Shown here piece after piece: positions 23,801 to 34,749 of a stretch of 64,000 bases of DNA (positions within the stretch are counted from its first letter, which is position 1; the number at the start of each line of letters is the position of its first letter). The stretch comes from Schistosoma mansoni. Lineage: Eukaryota; Platyhelminthes; Trematoda; Strigeidida; Schistosomatidae. Location of the stretch: the NCBI RefSeq assembly GCF_000237925.1, contig NC_031502.1, positions 26,231,951 through 26,295,950 on the forward strand, written 5' to 3'. The translations under genes and the position numbers were made by a program. Below the pieces are notes generated by a model. The model was not told the origin of the DNA, searched no databases, and saw only the letters and a program-made list of their open reading frames with translations.

Positions 23801-25048
23801 TGACAACTTCGGGGGTTCAGTTACTTTGTTATTACATGGAAGTGTAGAAGATTCAGAGCTACCAGATGGATTGCTTTCACAGAGACGTTTAACAACGTTA
23901 TCCAACGGTGAATTGCGAAACTGTAGTTCTCCCACATGACAGGAGTGATTTGGGGTCGATGAATTATTGGAAGAATCTTTACAAACTGGAGCGAATACCG
24001 ATGGTCTAAATACATTAGTTTTTGGAAATACAACCACACTTGGTGTAGGTGAAAGGATATTAGTATTAGCTATTTTCGGGGGCACATTAAGTGAGCAATC
24101 TACATCTGCTTTCGCTTGAATTTCTAACTGACGCTTACAACCAGTCACCTTATCTTTGTTTGAAACAGGTGCTATGTCATGATAAATTTCATACGGGAGA
24201 GTAGTAGCGTTTGACTTTCTAAAACTTATCATTTCAAATATTTTTGAAGCCGATTCATCCGGCGGAAATCCAAAAAGATAATTTTTGATATGTCCTTCCT
24301 CATTAATTGCACCTATCCTCAAAGTTCGTGAGTCAACTAGAGCAGCAGGCATTTGAGACCAAATAAGAGTATTAATCAACAATCTGCGCGTAGACACTAA
24401 ACGCACTACTATCCGTGACCTGCAGGAAGCATTGTTATTCCCTTGCACACTGTCGTTGGGAATATCATTTAGATGGAAATGAACAGCTCCAAGATTATTC
24501 CACTTCTGCTTATTAGCATCGAAAATATGAGCTCGGCAGTGTTGTCGAATGATTGGGATTTCCCCTTCTTCACCAGTAACTAGGTCGACTTCTGCTAACG
24601 TTAATGTTTCCTTCCGCTTATCCTCAGCTACTTCTTTTGCGGAATCCTCCAAATTTTTCGAATCCTTGAAGTTCGCTTGAGAAGCAGTGACTGCTTTGGC
24701 CAGTGTGGTAAAAACACAAGAGGCGGAATCATGACTTGCAGATGTTGATGTCCATAAATTAACTGAGGCACCTTTCGACACATCAGCATTCACAACACGT
24801 GATGAAATATTAGACCCAAAAACATAGTCGGACGGAATTTCTTTCTTAGTTACAGTAGAACTTGACAGAATGGTAGGTGACTTAGGCAAATCATTTGGTG
24901 TTTCAAGTGACACAGTGGAAGCTTCTGTGCAAGAAACAGAATGATTGGGTATTGAACTAGAAAAATTCTGTTCTATCGATTTAGCCTGAGGATGATTTGT
25001 CCCATTGACGTTAATTTGAACTTCTTCCAGATTAGCATTACTTTCCAT
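20897..25048 (-). CDS. RANBP3: Ran-binding protein 3 homologue with two RanBD domains
   Basis: Minus strand. Coding exons are 25048-23123 (exon starts at 25068 after acceptor TTTTTTTTGTAG), 21404-21119 (acceptor CTGCATAG, phase 0; donor GTAAGT), and a likely last exon 20964-20897 (acceptor CTTTCCTCCGTTAG). The total is about 759 residues. RanBP3 is a Ran-GTP-binding cofactor of CRM1 nuclear export; that role is family knowledge. The protein carries two repeats. Repeat 1 has DYVFGSNISSRV (about residue 53), VTGEEGE, FHLNDIP and SRIVVRLVSTRRLL. Repeat 2 has DFIFGHNVSERV (about 447), LTGEEGE, WVGRGQAYIHLNDV and SRLVIRTCQTLKLL. FVFG-x-N-x-x-x-RV followed by TGEE and a Ran-binding domain is the RanBP3 signature; family members I know have one copy. 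Repeat 1 has WNNLG instead of WxxRG. Exon 21404-21119 completes domain 2 (EFCAYLLVMHSHKEADRLFQ). The ATG was chosen because upstream codons are intronic. The last exon is the least certain part. Confidence 0.85.
22590..22766 (-). mobile_element. non-autonomous retroposon 3' end (family T), in RanBP3 intron
   Basis: 5'-truncated minus-strand copy of the 28-kb element. Its plus strand reads ATTGGTACAAGGGGCACC, then ATATGCGCCACAC, and ends in a body segment corresponding to the GGCCACCCC/TTTGACC...AGAGGTCT region. It lies between RanBP3 exons 23123 and 21404, in the same orientation as the gene. Confidence 0.7.
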
Positions 25049-25504
25049 AATGAACAAATTCAATTTCTCTACAAAAAAAAGGAACACTAACTGAATATAC
25101 TCAAATTTGTGGGAGGTTTAAAATAAGCAGCTATGAAGAAAAACTATCTGACATATTTGGGAGGACAATATCATTTGGGATTTTATGTACAAGACTACAA
25201 ACTGTCAGTTTTAAGCTGACTAAACCCTGTCGCGCATGACCTAAGAACACTGGTTGAATTTATCCTATTTTTAAAACCGGCATCTAAGTCACTATTCTGG
25301 TAACCAAGGGCTTAAGCATCTACATGATACATCGTTAACTTTTAGCCAGTAAAAATTTTCTTGTGACAATCGTAACCGCTTAACGTTTTCAGCCCGTTTA
25401 ACCTTTGATGTATCAAAATGAATCACACACACTAAGAAGTTGAAAAATTGCAAAGTAACGGTAATTTTATTGCACTTTTAGTACGAAATACAATAGTTGG
25501 TGGG

Positions 25505-26560
25505 TGGGGATACATTATACATGTCCCAACCATCTCAGTAGGTAAGCACCCACTAATTTAATTGGTTTGTCATGTTAACTTAGTACTATGCATCTAACCT
25601 CAGAATTGCCAACTTAATGGTCCCAACACAAACGAGCATTGCTTCAAAAACACATACGATTGAATACTAGTGACCTACGAACATCCTGTTTTAAAAAGGT
25701 CACGCTCCAGCCATTAAGTAGAACGAAGCAAACTGCTACAGAGTAAATCTGTCCTTTAGTGGGCAAGCAAACAGATTTCGTCAAATAAAGGCCTTCCAGG
25801 ACTGAAGAGATTCCTAAAATAAGTGAACCGGTCGACCCACTCAACTACTTCACTACCTATCATTGGTCTAGGTGTCAGCACAAATCTATCTTGAAGTAAC
25901 ATTTTGTGTTTAGATGGAAACACATACCAGACATTTTTGCACTCTCGTCCAAGGCTACCAGAAGACTATGCATCTTGTCAATATTTTCAGGAAACAGAAC
26001 TATATCATCTGTTTAGTTTAAGTTCAAACGAGAATCTCCTGGTAAATTGATTCTTGGTAGATTAGGTGAAAATGTTCTCTCCAAAAATATGTCTATGACA
26101 AAATCAAATGAAAAATTCTTACGAACACCATTAAATGTTAGCACTTCCAATGACCGTTTACCATAAGCTCTGACTCAAACAATAGATTTATAAAATAAAT
26201 AAATCTATTGTTTGAGTCAGAGCTTATGACAAACGGTCATTGGAAGTACTAACATTTAGTGGTGTTCGTAAGGATTTTCCATTTTCATTTGACTTTGTCA
26301 TAGACTCAACCAGTAGTATTCGAGTATATTGTCTGCACAAGACTGCTGTACCGTGGTGCGCTTTTAATTGATGGGCACTCCCATAAAATCTCTCAACCAA
26401 CAGAATAGAGCGCTGCTTTGGGGTTGAGAAATATAACTGTGGTTAGGAATCGGTAGGTAATTCTGTGTTCCAGAACTTGGTGAGGAGTGAATATGTGGTA
26501 TACACAATTACTCCAACTGCTAAGATTAGCTTTCCAGCACACTGGACTGGCCGTCGTTTT
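25505..26560 (-). mobile_element. RTE-like LINE fragment, family B, RT region, rearranged
   Basis: A decayed minus-strand copy of the reverse-transcriptase part of family B. Near 26510-26400 it reads VYHIFTPHQVLEHR and VIFLNPKAALYSVG, the counterpart of the DHIFTIRQVLEHR and AAFDSVD block at 52.1 kb. Downstream pieces correspond to NTTSRVRAYG, GVRQGCPLSPFLF and the post-RT segment. Many stops and frameshifts. Inside it, a 100-bp segment is duplicated in inverted orientation (26091-26305). Confidence 0.8.
26091..26305. repeat. ~100-bp inverted duplication forming a hairpin
   Basis: The left arm, 26091-26191, and right arm, 26199-26305, are reverse complements with about five substitutions and one 6-nt indel, separated by a 7-nt AT loop. 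The left arm is the RT segment in its normal minus-strand orientation (around the GVR motif and following FDFVID). The right arm is the same segment inverted and inserted between it and the upstream RT sequence. Confidence 0.92.
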
Positions 26561-27294
26561 ACAAGGTCTAGTCCGACCTAGACTCAGGGGTAGCCATAGA
26601 TTTTCAACTTTATTACTATTCAGAGGACTTGTGTGACATTTCATGAAATTGCTCGGTAACAGTGACAAACTGGATGGTAGTGAAAGACCAGTTGACGAGT
26701 TTTCCAAAGTGTTTTACACATCGTTTTAGTATACTGGGTGGATAGTGAATTACTATTTCACTTTTTCAGGAAACCTTACCAACTTCTGAATTTTTAATTT
26801 ATATTGTAATAAGTTTGAAAAGATGTCTATCTTGGAAATTTAACATAGAAGTCCGACTAAACGGCTGTTACAACAGCTGCAGTCTTTGGTATTGTTACTA
26901 ATAAGCACAATCCACCAAGATATTATGGACCAGGATCGAGGGTGAAGGTCAAGGAAAGCTCTAACTACTTTTGATCAGCAAACATACTTGAGAATCTAAA
27001 GGTCTGAGTATCAAATGAAACGGAATAGTATGTCGATCTAATTAATATCACTGAAACATTGCTGTACAAATTTATGGCTGTCAGGGACAAGTAAAAGCAT
27101 CAATTAAAGTAATGGGATGGTAGGTACAGCGAGGCCTTAGAAACATCTAACTGACAGACTAGTGAGTAACTATGCAACTTAGCTGCTACTTTTACGAATA
27201 TTCCAATAAAGTGGAGACAGCTGTTGTCATCAGCAGGGATTCAGTGCCGCAGAGTTACGACTAGAAATTTCAAATATTAGTAAATTAAATTGGA

Positions 27295-27425
27295 ATTTCA
27301 ACTCAATGGTCTAGAGGTTAAATACTCGCACGTAAGACCAATGGTTATCAGTTTCATTCCTGGTGGAAAGTTCGAGAGAGATTTAGGTTGCTAGGCACTG
27401 ATGAGACCAAGTAATAATATTAGGA
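27295..27425 (+). mobile_element. tRNA-derived SINE with degraded hammerhead
   Basis: CTCAATGGTCTAGAGGTTAA contains a clean A box (TGGTCTAGAGG). AGTTTCATTCCTGG is a worn B box. Forty bases on, GCACTGATGAGACC retains the hammerhead CTGATGAG box, but stem II and the GAAA box are scrambled (AATATTAGGAAGCC). The same layout as the 9-kb SINEs. Confidence 0.6.
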
Positions 27426-27429
27426 AGCC

Positions 27430-28020
27430 ATAAATGTTTGTGCCATTGCCCTATTTAAGTCTGAGAGTATAAAAAATACTCGTTAACGACTCAATAGAAT
27501 ACCCAAAATGCTTATACTCGTATGCAAATCGAAGGAAGTATAAATGGTGCAGCGTCCCAAGATTGCATAGGAATGGTAGTATGGAAACGTCCGTGGAAGA
27601 CAACTACGGTAAAGGTCAGATATTTTCAGATTACTTTAGCAATGTATATACAGTAGACACCTTTCCATTGAGCACAAATGAACCATGTCACTCATACTCT
27701 AGATATTATGACCATTAAAAGAGTTGGCCATTAGTCTATTAAGTAAATTCAGCGTAGGAAAATATATGGGACCCGGCGAAATTCCCACTAGGGTGTTGGA
27801 AGAACTCGCACACTTAATAGTAAATCCTTTAAGTACATGTTTTAAATCTAGACCAGGGTAGTTTATCAAGTGACTTGAAGAACTCACTAGTACGTCCTGT
27901 CTTCAAGACAAGTACGACACAAACCTTATAAGAACAAACAATTTTCTAGTACAGAACCACAACAAAGAGCAACCCTAAGCTCCCCAGCAGGAGACTCCGA
28001 AAATCTCACGACTTGTCAGC
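27430..28020 (+). mobile_element. CR1-like LINE fragment
   Basis: Plus-strand decayed pre-RT region. It contains LYSYANRRK, then DYFSNVYTVDTFPLS, then the linker to the first RT block. The same series occurs in the CR1-like copy at 36.29-36.55 kb (FGNVYT, ETHFSL), which establishes kinship. RT motifs themselves are absent. It is cut on the right near the family-T element. Confidence 0.65.
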
Positions 28021-28130
28021 TGGCTAACAACGTCCCAAAGAATTATAGCGTAGAATTGCTTACCTTAACAAGTGATTGTACCCCATTTGTCGGCACGTTC
28101 AAATGAGTTGTATAAAATGAGAGACCCCCA

Positions 28131-28655
28131 TTGCTAGGCCCTGGTACGGCCGAGAGTGGGGAAGGCCCGCACTCTCTCGAAGTGCTCCCACACGGCCACG
28201 CGTATACAGCCTCTGCCAGGGAAGTCCTACTCACTGCCTTCTCGTGGCGAGGGTGTTGTTTACGAAATTGAGAAGATGATAAACGAATGTCCGGCGCTTT
28301 AACTGGGTTGGTGGACACGGAAAGTCCACCTAGATGAGTTTAAAAACCCTGATTCCAAACCAATGGTGTACATGGGCTCCAGAATCCCGAGGGAACAAAT
28401 GGCGTATGAACCAATCGTTGGTCACCCGCTACCATGGGACTGCATCTCCTCACCATGCTCCACTGCCTTGTGGATCAGACCTTTAGGTCGAAGGCTCGGG
28501 GTGTGGCCCCTAAGAAAGCTACCTGCTTCGATCTGGGCACCTGGGCAGTATCATAGCCCTCATACAGTCGAATGAAGTGACAAATTTTTGTGTGGCGCAT
28601 ACATATCTGGTGCCTCCTTGTACCAATATTTATATGTCCAAATGAAAATAAAATA
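28131..28655 (+). mobile_element. non-autonomous retroposon (family-T tail), full-length reference copy
   Basis: The clearest copy of the element. It begins CTAGGCCCTGGTACGGCCG, runs through CACTGCCTTCTCGTGGCG, TGATTCCAAACCAATGGTG, GAACAAATGGCGTATGAACC and CTGCATCTCCTCACCATGC, and ends GTGTGGCGCATACATATCTG, GTGCCTCCTTGTACCAATAT and a run of AAATAAA units. The 3' end matches that of an autonomous LINE remnant at 60.9 kb. No ORF is shared in frame with the copies at 16.6 and 47.4 kb, so it appears non-coding. Confidence 0.8.
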
Positions 28656-28989
28656 AATGAATAACACTAACCATCTCACTAACACTATACTCAGACACCT
28701 GTTCTTACACTGAAACTGATTTGTCAAATACAAGCTTGCATTTTCGACTAATAGAAACGTTTGTTGTGTGACAGCCAAAAATACCACCCAGATTAAGAAA
28801 CAGGAGTGAGTTGTTCTAACTTGAGATCAATTTGTTGATAATCGAGTGCCTTACATAACAACTGCTTTTCTGCATGAAATATACGCTGAGGCTTGACACT
28901 GTAAATCCTTTATAGGACCCACATAAAGAGGTCTTTTGTCAACAACATACTCTCCATTTTCTCTTGATGGTAATGACTATAAATCACTA

Positions 28990-29110
28990 CTTAATTTACT
29001 CAGGCTGAGGAGCGGTGGCCTAGCACACGACTGCTAACTTAACGTCTCGCGTTTGAACCACAAATCGTTTACATCGGTATTAGCAGCCTAAGAGTGTAAC
29101 TAGCTTACAC
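28990..29110 (+). mobile_element. tRNA-like SINE remnant
   Basis: GGAGCGGTGGCCTAGCACAC resembles an A-box region, and CTCGCGTTTGAACCAC resembles a B box at a suitable distance. No hammerhead body follows. Weakly supported. Confidence 0.35.
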
Positions 29111-29559
29111 AAAATAGGTGGCCCAAAGTGAAATGAACAAACTTGTACTTGACTATTAAATTGTGTGAACAAGTAATTTAATCAGCTATATGAATCAAAG
29201 TACAAAGGATCGAGTACTTGTCAAACACAGGATACCGACATCATGTGACTGTTACTGCGAATTACATGAAAACTAAACTAGGACTAAGGAGTAGGGAAAT
29301 GATGGTGGTCCATCTGAAATGCACATTCATGTCAAGATATCTTGACCTGGTTCATGGATTTGGAGGAAATTCGACAAGCCTTTAGGGTGACCGAAAACAC
29401 TTAAACATTCAACGGACTGAAATTGTGGACAAAGCATACAATACGTGCTAAAGTGGAGCTTCAATACTCAACTTCTTTCAGTTATATTGAGTTGACTGTT
29501 ATTTTGCTATTTATATTGTTGTGCTACAGAGTCTTTTAATTACCACAGGTCATCATCAT

Positions 29560-30168
29560 ATTAGGTAGTATGACAATAAAGATGTTTACAGGGAATAGAC
29601 CAGTAACAGGCTGATAAGCTTACGTCCAAAAGTGGTCAAATTTATATTCACCAACCGTGCCAAGTGGCCTTGACGAGTAACAAGCGCGACTAACCATTGT
29701 ATTACAACAATATTTTGCATTGACCACATTGGCTACAATGTGTGATCACATCAGTCTTCGGTCTTCAGTAATAAGGATAGTAGGTTGATGAACCTGTGTT
29801 AATCGCGACAGATTTCCTTCCAGTGATTGTCCAGCTTCTTCTTGAAAATGTTCAATGATGGTGCTGATACCACTTGTTCTGGTAATGAGTTCCAGTCTTC
29901 CAGTATTTAAATGCTCGGCGAAGTGACCATATCGCACGATAACATTTGGAAGCAGCCGCATTGCAGTGCGTAGTAGTTTTCAAGTCGTGACTTATAGTTA
30001 CTCCTAAGTCTTTATGCTCTTGAACGCGTGGAAGAGATGTATCATTAATGGTATAATGGTAACCAATATCGTTCTCGATGTGCATGAACACGATCTTGCT
30101 GGAATTAACTTCCAAGCCCCAATCATGAGACCATCTAACAGATTCGTCTAAATCAGCTTGCAGATGAC
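29560..30168 (-). mobile_element. CR1-like LINE fragment, RT C-terminal part
   Basis: The minus strand reads MNCHLQADLDESVRWSHDW, LEVNSSKIVFMHIE, LPRVQEHKDLGVTISHDLKT and SKCYRAIWSLRRAFKYW. This is the region following the RT active site in CR1/SR1-type LINEs. It starts abruptly at 30168, where the left arm of the long inverted repeat ends. It is a different CR1-like subfamily from the arm. Confidence 0.82.
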
Positions 30169-32132
30169 AATTCATGATAAGATGTTATCATTAGTTCTTA
30201 AGAATATATCAAGTTTTCTCTTAAAGGACTTCTGAGAAGTCGCCTGAACTAGCTCAGCCGTCAGTGAATTACAACATTTGACCATTCCTAAGGGGTAGAA
30301 GGTGTGTCTACACTCCGTTCTGCTATGTTGTGTCTCCAGTTTCTGGTTGTTACCCGTAAGATTTGTATTGGGACTAAGCTTAAGTACGTGTTTAACGGGG
30401 TGTCCATAGGTGTTAAGGATACTGTAAGCCATTAGAAAGTCACCTCCAAGACACCTGTACTCTAATGAGTAAGGGTTAAGTGATTGGAGGAGCTCTTCAT
30501 AAGACTTGAATTTGAGTCCCTGAATTGATTTCGTGGCTCGCCGTTAGACACGTTCCAGAGTGTCCTAATCCTTTTGCAGTGAGGGAGGAAATACTGTTTC
30601 CGTACTCTAAATGGAGACGAATAAAACTGTTGAAGATTATGTAGAAAGTTCTTCCGTCAAACTGGCCAAAAATGCGCTTCAACTTTACCAGTACAAGATT
30701 TGCTCAGAAGACATTCTTGTCACAGTTGGCGTAAGAATTCAGATCGTAGGGTACCAGCACTCCTAGATCTTTTTCAACTTAGGGTACTTCTAGAGGGAAG
30801 TTCCCCAAGTTGTATTTGTAGGCTGTAACATATCTCAGATGGACTACTTTACACTTTGAAGTGTTAGAGGTAAGTCCGTTATCGTCTTCCCAAATTCGAA
30901 GTCGAGTCAGATCCTCCTAAAGTGCCAGTTCATCATTATGGCTCCATACTTCTCGCCAGAGCTTCACATCATCAGCGAAAAGTAATAAATCTGACGATAT
31001 CTGCTGTGGAAGGTCGTTTACATAAATCAACAAAAGAAGAGGTCCTAGCACTGGACCCTGAGAGACACCACTAGGACATTCCATAGCCTTGGAGAAGGTG
31101 AAGTTAACTCTAGCCTTCAAATGTCGATGTTTTAGATATGAGGTGAGTCAATCAGTTAAAGGTGATTTGATACCTAACCATTTCAGCTTATCGATAAAAC
31201 ATATATGGTTGACCCGATCAAAAGCCCTTGAGAAAGCAGGGTATGTGACGTCAACCCTCCTCTTGAGATCAAGGATGATCGTCCATCTGTCCACAGAGAT
31301 CTGCAGGTTGGTTATGCATGAGTGACCTTTCCTGAACCTGTGTTGTTGGGGTGAAAATAAGTTTATGGATAGTAAGTAGTCTTGTAGACCATCCCATACC
31401 AGGGACTCCGTAATTTTCGAGGATATAGAGAGAAACGCTACCGGTCGGTAGCTCGAAGGTTCGCTTCATCGACCTCATTTGAAAATTAGTGTGATGTGGG
31501 CCACCCTCCAATTTTCTGGTAATGTGCCTCGGTTTAGTATACGTGAGAGCATCACGCCAAGCGGTTTTGCAAGGATTGAAGCTGATTCCCTCAGCATAGC
31601 AGGATTGACCATATCCTGACCAGGAGAAGTGTCTATTTTGGGTGCTGCAGTTTCCGGTACACCAAGTCAGAGCTCAGATTCATTTCTGAAAGTCTTATTG
31701 AGTTGCAGGTGAAGCTTTCATCAATGTAGTTAATATGGGTCGGTTGAAATGTCCGAGAGTACTGTTCTGCCAGAAGGTCAGCGGCGTCACCGTTGTTGTT
31801 GTTTTGGCTATTATGACCTAACAGTCGAAAAACTCCGGTTTTGGCTTGTCGAAGGGGAGCCGCATAACGGAATGAGCTTTTCGGATTGGAGATAAATTTA
31901 TGGATGAGCTTTGCCTGATACTGAAGCCTGTCTTCTCTTATTGCCTTTGTGCATGGGTTCCTCGCTTTTTTGAGTTGCCCGTTTACTTTTCGATAGTGTA
32001 ATAAGAAGACGAAGATTATCAGAACTATGTTATATATTAGCGCAATATATTTCGAACAATCTGATCACACATATACTTGTTAAGTGCATTTATATATAAA
32101 AATAAAATGTCAACTAGACTGGAAATGGGGGT
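30169..32132 (-). repeat. left arm of 1,964-bp inverted repeat (CR1-like LINE)
   Basis: The reverse complement of 38168-40131. Position x pairs with 70300-x throughout, with no indel. I found no mismatch in any block compared, including six open frames. The arm is an internal piece of a decayed CR1-like LINE: NRGTLPENWRVAHITLIFK, PSGVSQGPVLGPLLLLIYVN, LLLFADDVKLW and NTYGHPVKHVLKLSPNTNLT, with stops and frameshifts shared with the other arm. It is truncated on both sides: the inner end abuts the simple-repeat tail of a family-A RTE, the outer end another CR1 fragment. Confidence 0.95.
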
Positions 32133-34030
32133 AAAAGAAGACCTACTTACTTACTTACTTACGCCCTTTACTACCAATTCAGCATAGGCCGCCGACCAGC
32201 ATTCTCCAACCAACTCTGTCCTGGACCTTCCTTTATAGTTCCATCCAATTTTTGTTCGTTCTTTTCATGTTTGTCACCATTTCTCGATGTAATGTGTTCT
32301 TTGGTCTTCCTCTTCTCCTTCGGCCTTCAGGATCCCATATGAAGGCTTGATTTGTGACGCAGTTGGGTGATTTCCTCAATGTGTGTCCTATCCACTTACA
32401 GCACTTCTTCCTGATCTTTTTCTCCACTGGAATCTGGTTTGTTCACTCCCACAGTAACTTGTTGCTGATAGTGTCTGGCCATCAGATCCGAAGTATCTTG
32501 CGTAGACAACTGTTGATAAACACCTGTATCTTCTGGATGATGGCTCTCATAGTTCTCCACGTCTCCGCCCCGCAATCATTCTGTTTAACAGTACCCTGTT
32601 GAAGACTTTTCCTGGTATTGAGAGAAGAGTGATTCCTCTGTAGTTATCACACTTGGTGAGATCATCTGTCTTTGGTATCTTGATCAGAAGTCCTTATTTC
32701 CAGTCTGTTGGTACTTGTTCTTCATCTCAAATCTTACTGGAGAGAATGTGGAGTATCTTGGCAGTTGCTGCTACATCTGCTATCACTGCCTCTGCTGGAA
32801 TGTTATCTAGACCCGCTGCCTTGCCGCTCTTGAGTTGTCTGATGGCCATGCCGATCTCTTCAGTTGTTGGTGGGCCAACATCGATTGGGAGGTCTGTGGG
32901 TGCTACTTCGATGTTGGGTGAGTTCAGTGGAGCTGGTCGATTCAAGAGTTCTTTGAAGTGTTCTACCCACCTGTTTCGTTGTTCTTCAATATCGGTGATT
33001 ACTTTGCCTTCCTTGCTTTTCACTGGTCTTTCTGGCTTACGGTAATTTCCAGCAAGTTTCTTTGTTGTATCATACAGTTGTCTTATGTTCCCTTCTCTTG
33101 CAGCCTTTTCCGCTGTCATTGCTAAATCTTCCACATATTTACGTTTGTCGGTTCTGACGCTCCTCTTCACTTGTTTGTTTGCCTCTGTGTATTCGGCTTG
33201 TGCATTGGCTTTTTCTGCTCTTGTTCGGCTGATATTGATTTGCAAATCTCTCACCATTTTCGTTCCCTACTTCCAGTCCATGTCGTCCCATGATGTCTTC
33301 GTATCCAGTGTTGTCCATTCCAACCTTGACATTTAAATTTCTCATCAGAATGGTCAGGTCCTTTGTTGGGCACTTCTCGACGATTGACTGCAGCCTACAG
33401 TAGAATTGATCTTTAACGTCTTCATCGTAGTCGTTGGTAGGCGCATAGGTTTGGATGACGTTCATTGTAATGCCCTCTTTCTTTGTTTTGAAGGAGGCTT
33501 TGATGATCCGTGGTCCATGAGATTCCCATCCTTTAAGTGCATTTTGTGTTTGTTTGGATAGCACCAGTGCAACGCCTTGTGTATGCGGAGCACTTTCTTC
33601 TTCACAACCGGAGTAGAACAGAAGCTCTCCAGAAGATAGTCGTTGTTGTCCAACCTGTATCCAATGTGTTTCACTGATTCCAAGCACCTTCAGCTTGTAT
33701 TTCCTCATTTGTACAGCAATTCGGAAGACTCTTACCGTCTCCCATATTGCCCGGACATTCCATGTACCTATAAATAGTGTTGCTCTGGTTGTTAGGAGGT
33801 GCATCGGCCTCATGACTTCCGAAGGAACTCGGCCTTCATCATGAGACGTCATAATTATTCCTTCAACTCCCAGGAGAGATTTCAAATGGTTTGAATGATT
33901 TTTTCTGGTTGGCGCTTTTTTAGCGAGCCGGTTTTCTACGGGATGGGGTCGCTAACCCCATACCCAACCCTCCTCCTTTATCCCGACTTGGGACCGTCAG
34001 TAGCCCTCAGAGAAGCTACACGCGGAGTTA
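32133..34030 (-). mobile_element. RTE-like LINE, family A, internally deleted
   Basis: Minus strand. A 5' UTR-like region lies at about 33890-34030. The endonuclease domain follows (about 33885-33240: GTWNVRAIWETVRVF, LGISETHWIQVGQ, NVIQTYAPTNDYDEDVKD), then the pre-RT region (EGNIRQLYDTTKKLAGNY, GLDNIPAEA). At about 32578 the sequence jumps from the NYRGITLLS/VLLNRM block straight to GAETWRTMRAI, removing the RT active-site region. The C-terminal tail [16 protein letters not shown]...[11 protein letters not shown] remains. The 3' end is a run of GTAA units (plus-strand ACTTACTTACTT at 32144-32163). The endonuclease has MRNLNVKVG where functional copies have GD-N-A. It cannot encode an active element. 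Confidence 0.88.
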
Positions 34031-34099
34031 AGAGTAGACAAGGACAATAATAATAAAGCAACGTGAAAACAATTTGAAACCTAATCACAATGGATAATA

Positions 34100-34540
34100 A
34101 GCTAATATTACCAGGGTAGTTTCAAGGTGAAAACAAACTGTTTTTGAATACACAAAGGGGGTTTGAATTTTAGTATGGCTAAGGCTTCAATTAACCTTAG
34201 TATACGCACTTTTACACTTTTATACAACACCACAAAAGCCGAGCTAAGATCACTCTTATAGGCGGTTTCGATTATATGTTTGGCAATAGATCATGATGGA
34301 TGGTTATCCTCTACTCTCATCGGGTCATTTGATTATATTTGTTTCTGCAAATATTTTGGCACATGTCCACACACCCTAACTTTCAGATCACGATTCCTCC
34401 TCCCTATGTATGTGTGACCACACACATTTAAATTGGTAAACGCTGTGGGATGTGACAAAATCGTTTCCATATCTTTTAGGTTTCGGATGTAGCATGGACT
34501 CCGTTCTTTCTTTGATAATGACCTTCGCTGCACAACACTT
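34100..34540 (-). mobile_element. Penelope-like element 3' fragment (GIY-YIG endonuclease)
   Basis: The minus strand reads LNVCGHTYIGRRNRDLKVRV and CGHVPKYLQKQ, a degenerate GIY-YIG nuclease core, followed after two stops by SIAKHIIETAYKSDLSSAFV and RLIEALAILKFKPPLCIQKQ. The last block is the characteristic C terminus of Penelope-like elements. Only the endonuclease end survives. Confidence 0.85.
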
Positions 34541-34679
34541 TTTGTTGATGATTGATTTAAGCCTTCATTTCAATAAAAGGCTATTTGAATCGCCTTAAAT
34601 GTTAAGGTGATGTAGACAGACTCTTTTTCCACCAAGGCTACAGTAGATCTCATTGTACCATGAACTTTCCATCCATTTA

Positions 34680-34745
34680 TAAGTTTCAGTGATCAGATTG
34701 TTCGAAATGTATTGCGCTAATATACCACATAGTTCTGATAAGAGC
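34680..34745 (+). repeat. dispersed short repeat, copy 1
   Basis: GTGATCAGATTGTTCGAAAT, then ATTGCGCTAATAT and CATAGTTCTGATAA. The same ~65-100-bp sequence occurs inside both arms of the long inverted repeat (about 32015-32115 minus, 38185-38285 plus) and twice in eIF3f intron 3. It marks CR1-like neighbourhoods and may be a short non-autonomous element. Confidence 0.7.
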
Positions 34746-34749
34746 GACG

